Assembly (NCBI RefSeq): GCF_900115925.1
Contig: NZ_FOYF01000001.1
Location: 930,001-994,000, forward strand
Source: Bacillus sp. cl95
GTDB lineage: Bacteria; Bacillota; Bacilli; Bacillales; Cytobacillaceae
Reading direction: 5' to 3'
Length of the DNA: 64,000 nucleotides
The stretch's first letter is position 1. Each line of letters begins with the position of its first letter. Shown piece by piece: positions 1-8,311 of the stretch. Under the pieces are notes generated by a model. It did no database searches, was not told where the DNA came from, and worked only from the letters and a program-made list of their open reading frames with translations. Made by a program: the position numbers and the translations under genes.

Positions 1-83
1 TTTTCATCTATTCCCCTGTCTTGGTTAAAAACACACCTTTTATCCCATGTTTCAATTACTATATTCTGCTACTATTTGACAAA

Positions 84-164
84 GGGCAAATTTTACGAAA
101 GTAAAAGACGCAAAGCCACGGGCCTAAAACAAGATTTTTCTTGTCATGGCAGCCGGGTTGCATA
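84..164 (+). ncRNA. c-di-GMP-I (GEMM) riboswitch aptamer
   Basis: The stretch contains the GEMM-I landmarks in order: GGGCAAA, a short hairpin closed by a GAAA tetraloop (TTTTAC-GAAA-GTAAAA), GACGCAAAGCCACGGGCCTAA, a variable second hairpin (AAGA...TCTT), then ATGGCAGCCGGGTTGC, the tetraloop-receptor side. This aptamer class binds cyclic di-GMP. It lies 74 nt upstream of the CheY-like gene at 238. No clear intrinsic terminator lies between the aptamer and the gene. A short CCTTT-ACCT-AAAGG hairpin overlaps the ribosome site AAAGGAAGGG, so translational control is possible (inference). Confidence 0.93.
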
Positions 165-237
165 GGACACTCGTAGAGTATTCTTTCCAACGTCCATTCC
201 CTACTTTGCCTTTTACCTAAAGGAAGGGTGTTCAATC

Positions 238-606
238 ATGAAAAGAATTCTTGTAGCAGATTCATCTATCTACACCAAAAGCGTCCTTCGAAAACTGCTG
301 ACGAAGACACATTTTAGGATCATCGCTGAAGCCGATGATGGCAAACAAGCTGTCAGTAAATATGTACAATCTAAACCAGATTTTGTATTAATGGATATTT
401 CTTTGCCGAAACAAAATGGTTTTGAGGCACTAAGACAAATCCTGAAATTAGATTCTAATGCTAATATCATTATGTTTTCTACTTTATTCGAGCCTTTCTT
501 ACACTCCGATTTAATTAAACTTGGAGCAAAGGACTTCTTATCTAAACCCGATTTCACTGGCTTAATTGCTTCCTTACATAATATTGAACAAAAGCAGCAT
601 TCCTAA
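238..606 (+). CDS. Stand-alone CheY-like response regulator under a c-di-GMP riboswitch
   Basis: This 122-residue protein is a single receiver domain with no output domain. It has the acidic pocket residue D8, phospho-acceptor D53 in FVLMDISLP, S81/T82 in place of the conserved Thr/Ser, and K103 before P104 in FLSKP. Such proteins act by protein-protein contact, for example in chemotaxis or as phosphorelay carriers. The ATG follows AAAGGAAGGG with good spacing. The gene is monocistronic: its stop codon lies inside the terminator hairpin. The upstream c-di-GMP aptamer suggests its amount follows c-di-GMP and therefore the motile/sessile decision (inference). The partner kinase is unknown; the window holds two candidate kinase systems but nothing links them directly. 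Confidence 0.88.
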   Translation: MKRILVADSSIYTKSVLRKLLTKTHFRIIAEADDGKQAVSKYVQSKPDFVLMDISLPKQNGFEALRQILKLDSNANIIMFSTLFEPFLHSDLIKLGAKDFLSKPDFTGLIASLHNIEQKQHS

Positions 607-628
607 TCAGGAATGCTGCTTTTGTTTT
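589..628 (+). terminator. Rho-independent terminator of the CheY-like gene
   Basis: A 16-bp perfect stem, CAAAAGCAGCATTCCT with AGGAATGCTGCTTTTG, encloses the 4-nt loop AATC and is followed by TTTTGG. The stem begins before the stop codon, so the last codons of the gene are part of the hairpin. Confidence 0.92.
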
Positions 629-733
629 GGGATATTTTATTACTTGAACTATGAGCTTAACATAAGGAATATCATTTTATTATTGGTATACTATAATTAT
701 AGTTTGAAAAATGAACGGTAAAGGAGCAGATGA

Positions 734-1618
734 ATGACAGAAACAGTAAAATCAGCAATAAAACACAAAAAACTTAGTAAAGGCCAAGTTCTAAAAAGAG
801 CCATTGGAATATTCCTCGGTGCTCTCTTAATGGCAACGGGGCTAGAAATCTTTTTAGTTCCTAATAGTGTAATCGATGGAGGAATTACCGGTATCTCCAT
901 TATGTTATCCCACGTGTTCCATCTTCCTCTCGGTATGTTCATTTTCCTATTGAACCTTCCATTTTTCTTTCTTGGCCGAAAACAAATAGGAACGACGTTT
1001 GCGATTTCTACCCTATTTGGAATTATTGTTCTTTCTTATTTCACTTCCTTATTCCATCCAATTCCCCCTTTCACAGATGACATTCTTCTTGCAACCGTTT
1101 TTGGTGGAATGGTACTAGGTGTAGGTGTAGGTTTGGCGATTAGATACGGAGGTGCATTAGACGGTACTGAAATTTTAGCAATTCTTATCAACAACAAAGT
1201 GCCATTCTCTGTTGGTGAAATCATTATGTTTTTCAACATTTTCATTCTCGGAGCAGCAGGATTTGTGTTTAGTTGGGATCGTGCTATGTACTCCATGCTC
1301 GCCTACGTAATTGCTTTTAAAACAATCGACGTAGTTGTCCAAGGGCTTGATGAGTCAAAATCTGCCTGGATCATTAGCGATCAACATAAGGACATTGGTG
1401 AAGCGATTCTTGCTCGACTAGGTAGGGGAGTAACTTACTTAACTGGTGAAGGGGCTTTTACTGGAGATGATAAGAAAGTTATTTTCTGTGTAATCACCCG
1501 TCTCGAAGAAGCCAAACTAAAGACTATAGTAGAGGAAATCGATCGCACTGCTTTTCTGGCATTTGCCGATATCTCTGAAGTTCGTGGCGGACGTTTCAAG
1601 AAAAAAGATATTCATTAA
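734..1618 (+). CDS. YitT family membrane protein with C-terminal DUF2179 domain
   Basis: A 294-residue polytopic membrane protein. The N-terminal part has about five to six membrane segments and the family signature NxVIDGGITGIS (residues about 45-56); a second characteristic stretch, RYGGALDGTEILAI, lies near 137-150. The last about 80 residues form the soluble DUF2179 domain (GRGVTYLTGEGAFTGDDKKVI). Family function is not established; members are often annotated as YitT/YvjA. The ATG has AAAGGAG 9 nt upstream and a TATAAT -10-like box lies at 692-697. It is a single gene, ending at a strong bidirectional hairpin. A shorter paralog without DUF2179 is at 36569. Confidence 0.92.
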   Translation: MTETVKSAIKHKKLSKGQVLKRAIGIFLGALLMATGLEIFLVPNSVIDGGITGISIMLSHVFHLPLGMFIFLLNLPFFFLGRKQIGTTFAISTLFGIIVLSYFTSLFHPIPPFTDDILLATVFGGMVLGVGVGLAIRYGGALDGTEILAILINNKVPFSVGEIIMFFNIFILGAAGFVFSWDRAMYSMLAYVIAFKTIDVVVQGLDESKSAWIISDQHKDIGEAILARLGRGVTYLTGEGAFTGDDKKVIFCVITRLEEAKLKTIVEEIDRTAFLAFADISEVRGGRFKKKDIH

Positions 1619-1641
1619 ACTTTTCACTATCCCTTCAATAA

Positions 1642-1676
1642 AAGCGGACAGCCCTCCTTTAGAGCTGTCCGCTTCA
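1642..1676. terminator. Bidirectional terminator between convergent genes
   Basis: AAGCGGACAGC (1642-1652) pairs with GCTGTCCGCTT (1664-1674), an 11-bp perfect stem with an 11-nt loop. It lies between the convergent YitT gene and YtkA-like lipoprotein gene and abuts the stop codon of the latter. Confidence 0.85.
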
Positions 1677-2441
1677 TTATTTTACGTCAAACATGAACAC
1701 TTTATGGTCGTGCAATTCATCCTTTTTCACATGAACTTGTACATGATAGGAACCAGCTTGAGGAAAGGTAATGGGTGCCGTATACAATCCGTTTCCTTCT
1801 TCTTTCGCGTCAATCCATTGAGGTTTCCCCTCTGCACCTTCCCATACTTCAAAGGTAATTTTCGCATCCGAAAGAGCGGAATCAGCATTCATAACCACTG
1901 CATTAAGTTTTGCTTGCTCATTCGCTTTAAATTCAGTTGTATTCTTTAGATCAATCGTTAGCTCTGAATCGTGATGATGTTCTTCCTCATGTGTGGCTGA
2001 TTCATGATTTTCATCATGTGAATCATTTGTTGCTACTGGAGTACCTACTGTTATTTCTTTTTTAGGCATTGCATGCAAACCTCTTGCCGTAACATGCGCC
2101 GTTACGAAATATTGACCATCTTCAGTGAATGTTTTACTAATAGAATAAATTCCCTTGCCGTCATTCTTGGCTTTCAACATTTCATGGTCTTCCTGACCTG
2201 ACTGCCAAATCTCAAATTTGACTTCTTTTGCATCGGCTACCTTTTCTTTCCCCTGAGTCACTACTGCTTCAATTTTCACTTCTTCATTTGCCTTCAATGT
2301 CTCCGGAGTCAATTTCACTTCAACATCAATGAGTTCTAAATTCTGAGCATTATGATTCTTATGGTTTGAGTGATCTTCATTTGAAGAACAAGCTGCAAGG
2401 AAGAATACGAACATTACAATCCCTAATATCTTAAATTTCAT
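1677..2441 (-). CDS. Two-domain YtkA-like lipoprotein with His-rich linker
   Basis: Starting at the ATG at 2441, which has AAAGGAG upstream, the product is 254 residues; the longer reading frame (25 more residues) lacks a ribosome site. MKFKILGIVMFVFFLAAC is a lipoprotein signal with lipobox LAAC at about residue 18. The mature part has two similar beta-rich modules (about 40-130 and 165-254) of the YtkA-like/FixH-like type (KANEEVKIEAVVTQG... and KANEQAKLNAVVMN...), separated by a linker rich in His, Asp and Glu (HDENHESATHEEEHHH). Related domains occur near copper handling and cytochrome oxidase assembly genes, so a surface metal-binding role is plausible but inferred. Monocistronic. Confidence 0.85.
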   Translation of the reverse strand: MKFKILGIVMFVFFLAACSSNEDHSNHKNHNAQNLELIDVEVKLTPETLKANEEVKIEAVVTQGKEKVADAKEVKFEIWQSGQEDHEMLKAKNDGKGIYSISKTFTEDGQYFVTAHVTARGLHAMPKKEITVGTPVATNDSHDENHESATHEEEHHHDSELTIDLKNTTEFKANEQAKLNAVVMNADSALSDAKITFEVWEGAEGKPQWIDAKEEGNGLYTAPITFPQAGSYHVQVHVKKDELHDHKVFMFDVK

Positions 2442-2554
2442 TTTAAAAGCTCCTTTATTATCATATATACACATTCTTACCAAAATCTTAACGGAGTTAA
2501 CCAGTATTAACAACATTAAGATGTGAATAATTTGTTAAGATTAGACGCTCCGTT

Positions 2555-2700
2555 AAATGTTCCGGTGGATTTTCGCTCCCAGGCACTTCGCTTTCCGCGG
2601 GGCGTGCGGTGAGCCTCCTCGGCGCATCTGCGCCTGCGGGGTCTCACCTGTCCCGCTAATCCCGCAGGAGTCTTCGTGCCTTCCGCTCCAATTAACATTT
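2555..2700. repeat. GC-rich dispersed intergenic repeat (MITE-like)
   Basis: A 146-bp island is far more GC-rich than its surroundings. It is bounded by the inverted ends AAATGTT and AACATTT, and contains further matching arms (TTTTCGCTCC/GGAGCGGAA, AGGCACTTCG/CGTGCC, GCCTCCTCGGCG with GGCGCA-TC-TGCGCC, GGGGTCTCACCTGTCCCGC). The whole can fold into a long branched hairpin. From memory, near-identical elements are scattered in intergenic regions of many Bacillaceae. The open frame running through it on the minus strand is a by-product of the high GC content and has no ribosome site. Confidence 0.75.
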
Positions 2701-2904
2701 TTTAATAATCAAACTTAAACTTTACCGGAGCCAAATTAATAATCCTTTTCATATTATTTTGGAATAATTTTCATAATATTTTTTATTTTCTGGAAAATTA
2801 GCAGGAATTTTGTCCTAGTATTTAGAATAAATATCTCTTAGTGAAAGAATTGAATAGACATTCATTTTTCACACGCAATTATTCGAAATATGGGGGTAAA
2901 ATGG

Positions 2905-5568
2905 ATGAATGTTTTTGGCTTATTCTTTTCAGAAATGGCCAAGCTTGTTGCAAAAAAAGGAGTCTTATTCTCTGTCATTGCAGCATTGCTCGTCCCAGTG
3001 GTGTATGGTGGTATTCTACTATCACCTAAATGGGGACCTTACGACAATCTGTCGAATTTGCCGGTCGCAGTTGTCAACAATGATCTCGGCGCCGTATCAG
3101 ATGATGAACAGATCAATGTCGGAAAAGATCTCGTTGCAGATCTTGAAAAAAACAAAAGTCTTGGATGGAAATTCGTCGATTCTGCCCAAGCAAGAAAAGG
3201 ACTTAAGGACCTAAAGTATTACATGGTTATCGAGATTCCGGAAGACTTCTCGGAAAGGGTCACAACTGTTCTAGATCCTAATCCAATGAAATTAGAGCTG
3301 AACTATATACAAAATGAAGGCTTGAACTTCATGGCAGCTCAAGTAACAAAAAGTGCTACAGAGAAAATCAGAGAAAGCTTAGCGAATAAGATTACCGAGA
3401 AATACGTGAAAAACATTTTCGGTAGTCTTGGAGAAGTTTCAACTGGTTTTCAAAGTGCAGCTGATGGATCAGCCCAACTACACGATGGAACGGTTCAATT
3501 GAACGATGGAACGTCGACACTTTTGAAATCGCTTACAGAAAAATCTGGTGACATTAGCAAACTTGCTAATGGTTCAAACGAACTTAAAGATGGTACAGGC
3601 CAATTGTTGAGCAACTTAACGAAGAAACAGCCTGACATTACGAAATTGGCAATGGGTTCGAAAGAATTAAGAGACGGGCAAGCTCAAATCCTTACATCCT
3701 TAAAGGCTAAGACTGGTGATATTGCTAAGTTAGCAAAAGGAACGAGAGATTTGAAGGATGGATCATCTGAATTGAAAGATGGGACTTCTCTAATGCTATC
3801 CCAAATGGAAATAAAGTCTGGAGATATTTCCAGATTGGCCGCAGGAGCAACAGCTGCTAACAACGGTACTGGTCTATTACTACAATCATTAAAGGAAAAA
3901 CAGCAAGGCATACAAGAGCTTGCTGCAGGAGCAAAGCAACTTGAAGCAAGTACACCGCTTTTAAAAGGCGGGACTGAACAAATTTTAGGCGGTTTAACTA
4001 AGACTCAAGCTGCCATTCGTGGCAAAATTCAACCTGGAGCTGCAGCTGTTTCTGCAGGTGTAAATGAAGTTGCTGCATCTTCACAGGCCCTAGGTTCAAA
4101 TCTCCAGCAGCTAACTGGAGCATTAGATGCCTACTTAACAGCTCATCCAGAGCTACAAACTGATACAGCCTTTATGACCATTGTACAAACAAGTCGAGGT
4201 ATCACTGCAGCTGCAACTGATCCCGCAAAAAAAGAAAAACTTCAACAATTACAAGGTGGAGCAGCATTATTAGCAGCTGCATTCACGGAAAACTCAATTC
4301 CTAAAGAAGACTCTTTAGCAGACGGCGTTAATCAAATGGTAGTCGGACAAACTGATATTGTCCAAGGAGTCGCAAGTCTTCATCAAAAAGCTCCTCTTCT
4401 TGCCGGAGGTACAGCTACAGTTGAAGCAGGCTGGGCAACTATGATTGATAAAGTTGCGGAACTTCATGGTGGTACCACTCTCATTGCTGCTGGAAATAAC
4501 AGTGTCAATACAGGTTGGAGTACTCTCACGGAAGGAGTTAAGAAACTTAATGGCGGTGCGGGAGCAATCCAAGCTGGCTTAGTTCAAGTAAGCGCGGGCA
4601 ATGACTCTATTAACACTGCATGGGGACCATTGACTAATGGCGTTGGGAAAGTTCATGCTGGCTTGGTTCAAGTGAGCGATGGCAATGCTACCGTTGATAA
4701 CGGATGGCGTCAACTTACGAGCGGTGCTAGCAAAATTCATAACGGCATGGTTCAAGTAAGCGACGGAACGGCAAGTGTGAATAAAGGTTGGGGTGACCTA
4801 ACTGATGGTGTCACACAATTGAATGATGGTGCTGGCAAACTAAATGCTGGTAGCAACGAACTAGCAACTGGACTAAAAGATGGTGCTGAAAAAACAAGTG
4901 CGATTAAGGCTGATGATTCAAATATTAGCATGTTCTCTTCACCTGTTGAATTAGTCAGCGATAAAGTTAACGGTTATCAGTTCTACCGCGATTCAACAGC
5001 TCCATATGTTTTATCTTTAGCTTTACTTGTAGGAATCTTGATTATGTCAATGTTTATTAATTTCACACGACCAGAAGGTGTATCAGCATTCACATGGTTC
5101 GGAGCTAAATTCTTGAATCTTGCTTCCCTTGCAATCGGGCAGGCTCTGCTCCTTTCAGCAGTAGTATTCGCTTTAGATTTGAACGTCCAAAATCCATTCG
5201 GCTTCGTATTCTTTGCCATTGTGGTGAGCATCATATTCTCAGGAATTGTATTATTCTTTGCAAGCCTTGGAAATATCGGTCGCTTTGTTGCTTTTGTGTT
5301 GATCGTTCTTCAACTTTCAACTACAGGAGCAAATCTACCGATTCCAATGTTGCCTGAAAATCTACGTAATTTAAGCGAATTCCTACCACTGACCTATAGC
5401 ATTGCAGGATTTAAAGCGGTGATCACTCTAGATAACTTTGGTACTGCACTTTCTAACTTAGGTGTACTATTTATCTACTTCATCGCGTTTAGCTTACTTG
5501 CTTTGGCAGTATTCCTTGTGAAAGAAAAAACTACATCACAATCACAACAATCTGATGTAGCAATGTAA
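2905..5568 (+). CDS. YhgE/Pip family membrane protein with 28-residue repeats
   Basis: An 887-residue protein from the ATG at 2905 (GGGGGT eight bases upstream; an in-frame ATG at 2890 would add five residues without a ribosome site). Order: one N-terminal membrane segment ending in VPVVYGGILLSP, an extracellular YhgE N-terminal domain (about 40-175), a long repeat region (about 180-680), then five to six membrane segments (about 690-875) of the ABC-2 permease type. The repeat unit is 28 residues with G-x-x-x-L spacing, e.g. QLNDGTSTLLKSL and GLVQVSDGNATVDNGW. Relatives include the Lactococcus phage-infection protein Pip and the ESX/type VII-associated EsaA/YueB group. The role here is unknown; phage receptor or cell-surface stalk are possibilities. 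Monocistronic. Confidence 0.85.
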   Translation: MNVFGLFFSEMAKLVAKKGVLFSVIAALLVPVVYGGILLSPKWGPYDNLSNLPVAVVNNDLGAVSDDEQINVGKDLVADLEKNKSLGWKFVDSAQARKGLKDLKYYMVIEIPEDFSERVTTVLDPNPMKLELNYIQNEGLNFMAAQVTKSATEKIRESLANKITEKYVKNIFGSLGEVSTGFQSAADGSAQLHDGTVQLNDGTSTLLKSLTEKSGDISKLANGSNELKDGTGQLLSNLTKKQPDITKLAMGSKELRDGQAQILTSLKAKTGDIAKLAKGTRDLKDGSSELKDGTSLMLSQMEIKSGDISRLAAGATAANNGTGLLLQSLKEKQQGIQELAAGAKQLEASTPLLKGGTEQILGGLTKTQAAIRGKIQPGAAAVSAGVNEVAASSQALGSNLQQLTGALDAYLTAHPELQTDTAFMTIVQTSRGITAAATDPAKKEKLQQLQGGAALLAAAFTENSIPKEDSLADGVNQMVVGQTDIVQGVASLHQKAPLLAGGTATVEAGWATMIDKVAELHGGTTLIAAGNNSVNTGWSTLTEGVKKLNGGAGAIQAGLVQVSAGNDSINTAWGPLTNGVGKVHAGLVQVSDGNATVDNGWRQLTSGASKIHNGMVQVSDGTASVNKGWGDLTDGVTQLNDGAGKLNAGSNELATGLKDGAEKTSAIKADDSNISMFSSPVELVSDKVNGYQFYRDSTAPYVLSLALLVGILIMSMFINFTRPEGVSAFTWFGAKFLNLASLAIGQALLLSAVVFALDLNVQNPFGFVFFAIVVSIIFSGIVLFFASLGNIGRFVAFVLIVLQLSTTGANLPIPMLPENLRNLSEFLPLTYSIAGFKAVITLDNFGTALSNLGVLFIYFIAFSLLALAVFLVKEKTTSQSQQSDVAM

Positions 5569-5574
5569 GACGGT

Positions 5575-5616
5575 AAAGTCCTGCATGAGGTAAAGAATAC
5601 CTCTGCAGGACTTTTT
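5575..5616 (+). terminator. Terminator of the YhgE-like gene
   Basis: AAAGTCCTGCA-t-GAGGTA pairs with TACCTC-TGCAGGACTTT around a short AAGAA loop, with one bulged T, followed by a T run. It begins six bases after the stop codon. Confidence 0.85.
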
Positions 5617-5703
5617 AGATTTATTGTCAAATAATTTGGCTAAAATATGATAGGTTTATTCCTTCCTATTTTCAGCAGTCCTCCATGTTAACTTCCCATC
5701 CCT

Positions 5704-7737
5704 TCATGGTACCATTTTAGAGGCTTTCGCACTCTCTAAAGCGCCTGCAAGTCTCTTATTAAGAGGCTTCTTCAAAATCAGAGCAATAAAGAAACAGACG
5801 ACAATGTAGATACTTAGAATGAGCGAATCTCTTAATACAACTTCTTGAATCATTCCTCCGACTGCCTCACGCAAAATTCTTACAGCATATGTATATGGCA
5901 TAAAAGGGCTTAAACTTTGGAAAAATGGAGAAGTCATACTGACAGGAAACGTCGCCCCGCTACTAGACATCTGAAAAACCATTAAAAGAACAGCTAGTCC
6001 TTTGCCGATGTTTCCAAACACGGAACATAGCGTGTATATGATGCATACAAAAACGATGCTGATAAAAATACTTAATAAGACATACCAATATTTATTTACT
6101 ACATAAGTATGCAGAAAGAATATTTCTCCAAAAGTAACAATACCCGCTTGAAAGCATCCTATCGTAAGAAACGTTAATAATCTACCGAAATAAACATGAT
6201 AGCTTCTGAATTTATGCTCATTGTCTTCCACATCCACTCTGAGGGAAGAAACTAGAAGAGTCCCTCCTACCCATAGTGCCAACATTGTATAAAACGGGGC
6301 CATTGCTGAGCCGTAATTAGGTATCGGAAAAATCCTTTTCGTATTAAGAATAACTGGGCTAGCTAAAAATTCGCTTTCTTTTTGTGGATCGTGCTGTAAG
6401 AAGGCGATGACTTCGTTAATATTTACACTGCCTCTGAACTTACGGATTTTATCTGCGGCAATTTTCACCTTTTCTACATAAGCTGGCAAATCATTTCGAG
6501 CAAAATTTGCTGCACTATGAACCACATTCTCGAACTCGGCTAACCTATTCTGAATGAGTAATGACGTTTTTCGGAGATCATTTTCCATCTTTGGCAAGTC
6601 TTGACGAACGAAAGCTGCGGCCTCATGAATCTTTTTCTCTACAGAAGGCAAGTCATTTTCCATGAAGCCAGCAGCTCTGCTCATGCTATCCTCTATTTCA
6701 TCTATCTTTTGTTTTAGACCTAATCGAGTGTTAGTAACACGATTGTGTATTCCCACAATGTCTTTATAAAGTAACTCTAACTTTTGTGTATTTTCATCTG
6801 TATTCGCATTTGAATCTGCAGCCGCCTTTGCATTGTTTATTGCCTCTTCTAAATTAGCTTCCAAAGTGGACAAGTTGTTGTTAATGTCATTCAGTATTTC
6901 TGTCGATCGACCGATTTCTCCCATCTGCTTTTGTAGTTCTACCACTTGATCCCCCGCTTCCTCAACTAGTGGTAAGCTTCCTTCGATTTTTAAGATACTT
7001 TCGCCTGCCCTTTGGATATCTGGTATTTTTTTCTCGAGTTCAATGATTTTCTGAGCTTTTTGTCTTATTTCAGGCAACTTGCTTTCTAATTCAATTGCGG
7101 CTTGACCCATCTCTTCAATTTTCGGTAAAGCTTGTTCGAGTTCAAAAATTTTTGATTCCAGATTTAGAATAGACGGCAAATCTTTTTGTAGAACCTTTCC
7201 TACTCTCTGAAATGCAGAAAAGATAGCTTCACCAACTGTCTTAGTGAAGTTATCACTAATTTGTATGGTTACACTGGATGCACCTGAGTTTGTAATCTTT
7301 GGTGCGACCGCATTTAATTTCTCATTGACTCCAAATAGGATGACCGGTTTTTGGGGATTGGCTTCCAATATACTGGAGAGCTTTTTAGAAAAATCCTTTG
7401 GAATAATCAAATAGGAATAGTATTCTCCATGTTCTACACCACGCTTTGCTTCCATTCGATCAACGAACACCCATCCAAGTTTATGGTTATTCTTCAGATT
7501 TTTCACAATCTCATTTCCTACATTGATTTTCTTTTTTAAAACTTCCGTACCTTCATCCTCATTAGCAACTGCAACTTTTATTCCAGATGTGTTGCTATAC
7601 GGATCCCATATCGACTTGATATTTACCCAAGCATAAACAGAAGGTAATAGCATTAATGCTACTACTAAAAAGAGCACTGTTGGGGCGCGAAAGATTCGAT
7701 GCCAATCTGTTTTATAAATGCGCCAAATCTTATTCAC
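5704..7737 (-). CDS. YhgE/Pip domain membrane protein, coiled-coil type
   Basis: A 677-residue second member of the YhgE/Pip family, convergent with the first. One N-terminal membrane segment (ending LLPSVYAWVNI), then the conserved family block (IKVAVANEDEG..., GWVFVDR, YSYLIIPKDFS, up to about residue 160). The stalk (about 180-455) is not the 28-residue repeat but a predicted coiled coil (LESKLPEIRQKAQKIIELEKK). Five to six C-terminal membrane segments follow (about 470-660, MVFQMSSSGATFPV signature). The start is GTG with GGAGAGG eight bases upstream. Two such proteins may work as a pair at the cell surface (inference). An ABC-2-type export or phage-receptor role is possible; no ATPase is adjacent. 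Confidence 0.85.
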   Translation of the reverse strand: MNKIWRIYKTDWHRIFRAPTVLFLVVALMLLPSVYAWVNIKSIWDPYSNTSGIKVAVANEDEGTEVLKKKINVGNEIVKNLKNNHKLGWVFVDRMEAKRGVEHGEYYSYLIIPKDFSKKLSSILEANPQKPVILFGVNEKLNAVAPKITNSGASSVTIQISDNFTKTVGEAIFSAFQRVGKVLQKDLPSILNLESKIFELEQALPKIEEMGQAAIELESKLPEIRQKAQKIIELEKKIPDIQRAGESILKIEGSLPLVEEAGDQVVELQKQMGEIGRSTEILNDINNNLSTLEANLEEAINNAKAAADSNANTDENTQKLELLYKDIVGIHNRVTNTRLGLKQKIDEIEDSMSRAAGFMENDLPSVEKKIHEAAAFVRQDLPKMENDLRKTSLLIQNRLAEFENVVHSAANFARNDLPAYVEKVKIAADKIRKFRGSVNINEVIAFLQHDPQKESEFLASPVILNTKRIFPIPNYGSAMAPFYTMLALWVGGTLLVSSLRVDVEDNEHKFRSYHVYFGRLLTFLTIGCFQAGIVTFGEIFFLHTYVVNKYWYVLLSIFISIVFVCIIYTLCSVFGNIGKGLAVLLMVFQMSSSGATFPVSMTSPFFQSLSPFMPYTYAVRILREAVGGMIQEVVLRDSLILSIYIVVCFFIALILKKPLNKRLAGALESAKASKMVP

Positions 7738-7840
7738 ACTATACCTCTCCTCAGGAAATAATATTGATTCCCTTAGCTTTAGAGAAAATCATTAGATTAT
7801 ACTTCACGATGTTATTTAGTAATGGACAATTTTATAGAAG

Positions 7841-7886
7841 AAAAAAGGGTGAAAGATAGACAAATGTCTTCTTCCACCCTTTTTCT
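7841..7886 (-). terminator. Terminator of the small lipoprotein gene
   Basis: On the minus strand a stem GAAAAAGGGTGgAAG pairs with CTTTCACCCTTTTTT around an ~18-nt loop and is followed by T-rich sequence. It immediately follows the TAG of the lipoprotein gene at 7885. Confidence 0.7.
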
Positions 7887-8214
7887 AATTAATCAATTCA
7901 TATAATAGATATTCTTTATCTTTGGTTTCTGCTAATAAATAATTTTCATGTCCTTCTACGCGATAAATCGTTGTTCCAACTTCAAGAGAGTTCGATGAGA
8001 AGTTCTCAACAGGATGAATTTTTTCTTTTAGTTTCTCCTTTATCACTCCGATTTGTTTTTCTAACTTAAATGGTTTCTTTACTGGGACCCTCAAATAGTC
8101 TTTACCGTTTACAACCATCATTGGCCCATACCCACAAATCTCCTTTGATGACTCTTGTTCACTACAAGCACTTAAAAAGAAGATACAAAGTAACAATAAA
8201 AGCAGTTTCTTCAT
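7885..8214 (-). CDS. Small lipoprotein of unknown function
   Basis: 109 residues from the ATG at 8214, preceded by AAGGGGGA; a 15-residue upstream extension of the frame lacks a ribosome site. MKKLLLLLLCIFFLSAC is a clear lipoprotein signal with lipobox LSAC. The mature part is soluble and mixed alpha/beta (CGYGPMMVVNGKDYLRVP near the start, then a stretch rich in Lys and Glu). I do not recognise the family. The single mature Cys in ICGYGP and the short size do not suggest an enzyme. Monocistronic between its own terminator and the ZIP gene. Confidence 0.75.
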   Translation of the reverse strand: MKKLLLLLLCIFFLSACSEQESSKEICGYGPMMVVNGKDYLRVPVKKPFKLEKQIGVIKEKLKEKIHPVENFSSNSLEVGTTIYRVEGHENYLLAETKDKEYLLYELIN

Positions 8215-8311
8215 TTTTTTCCCCCTTAAATTAATGACATATACAAAATGTTTATTCATGCTTGTCTTTGTACATGATTTAATTTTGAGGAATAAAGAAA
8301 AGCCTAACTTC

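Noticed and set aside
2516-2698. 60-codon minus-strand frame in the GC-rich repeat
   Set aside because: It follows the repeat exactly, has no ribosome site, and reads as low-complexity Arg/Gly/Pro.
4480-4830. Repeat array as a non-coding satellite
   Set aside because: The 84-nt period is in frame and encodes the 28-residue stalk repeats of the YhgE-like protein.
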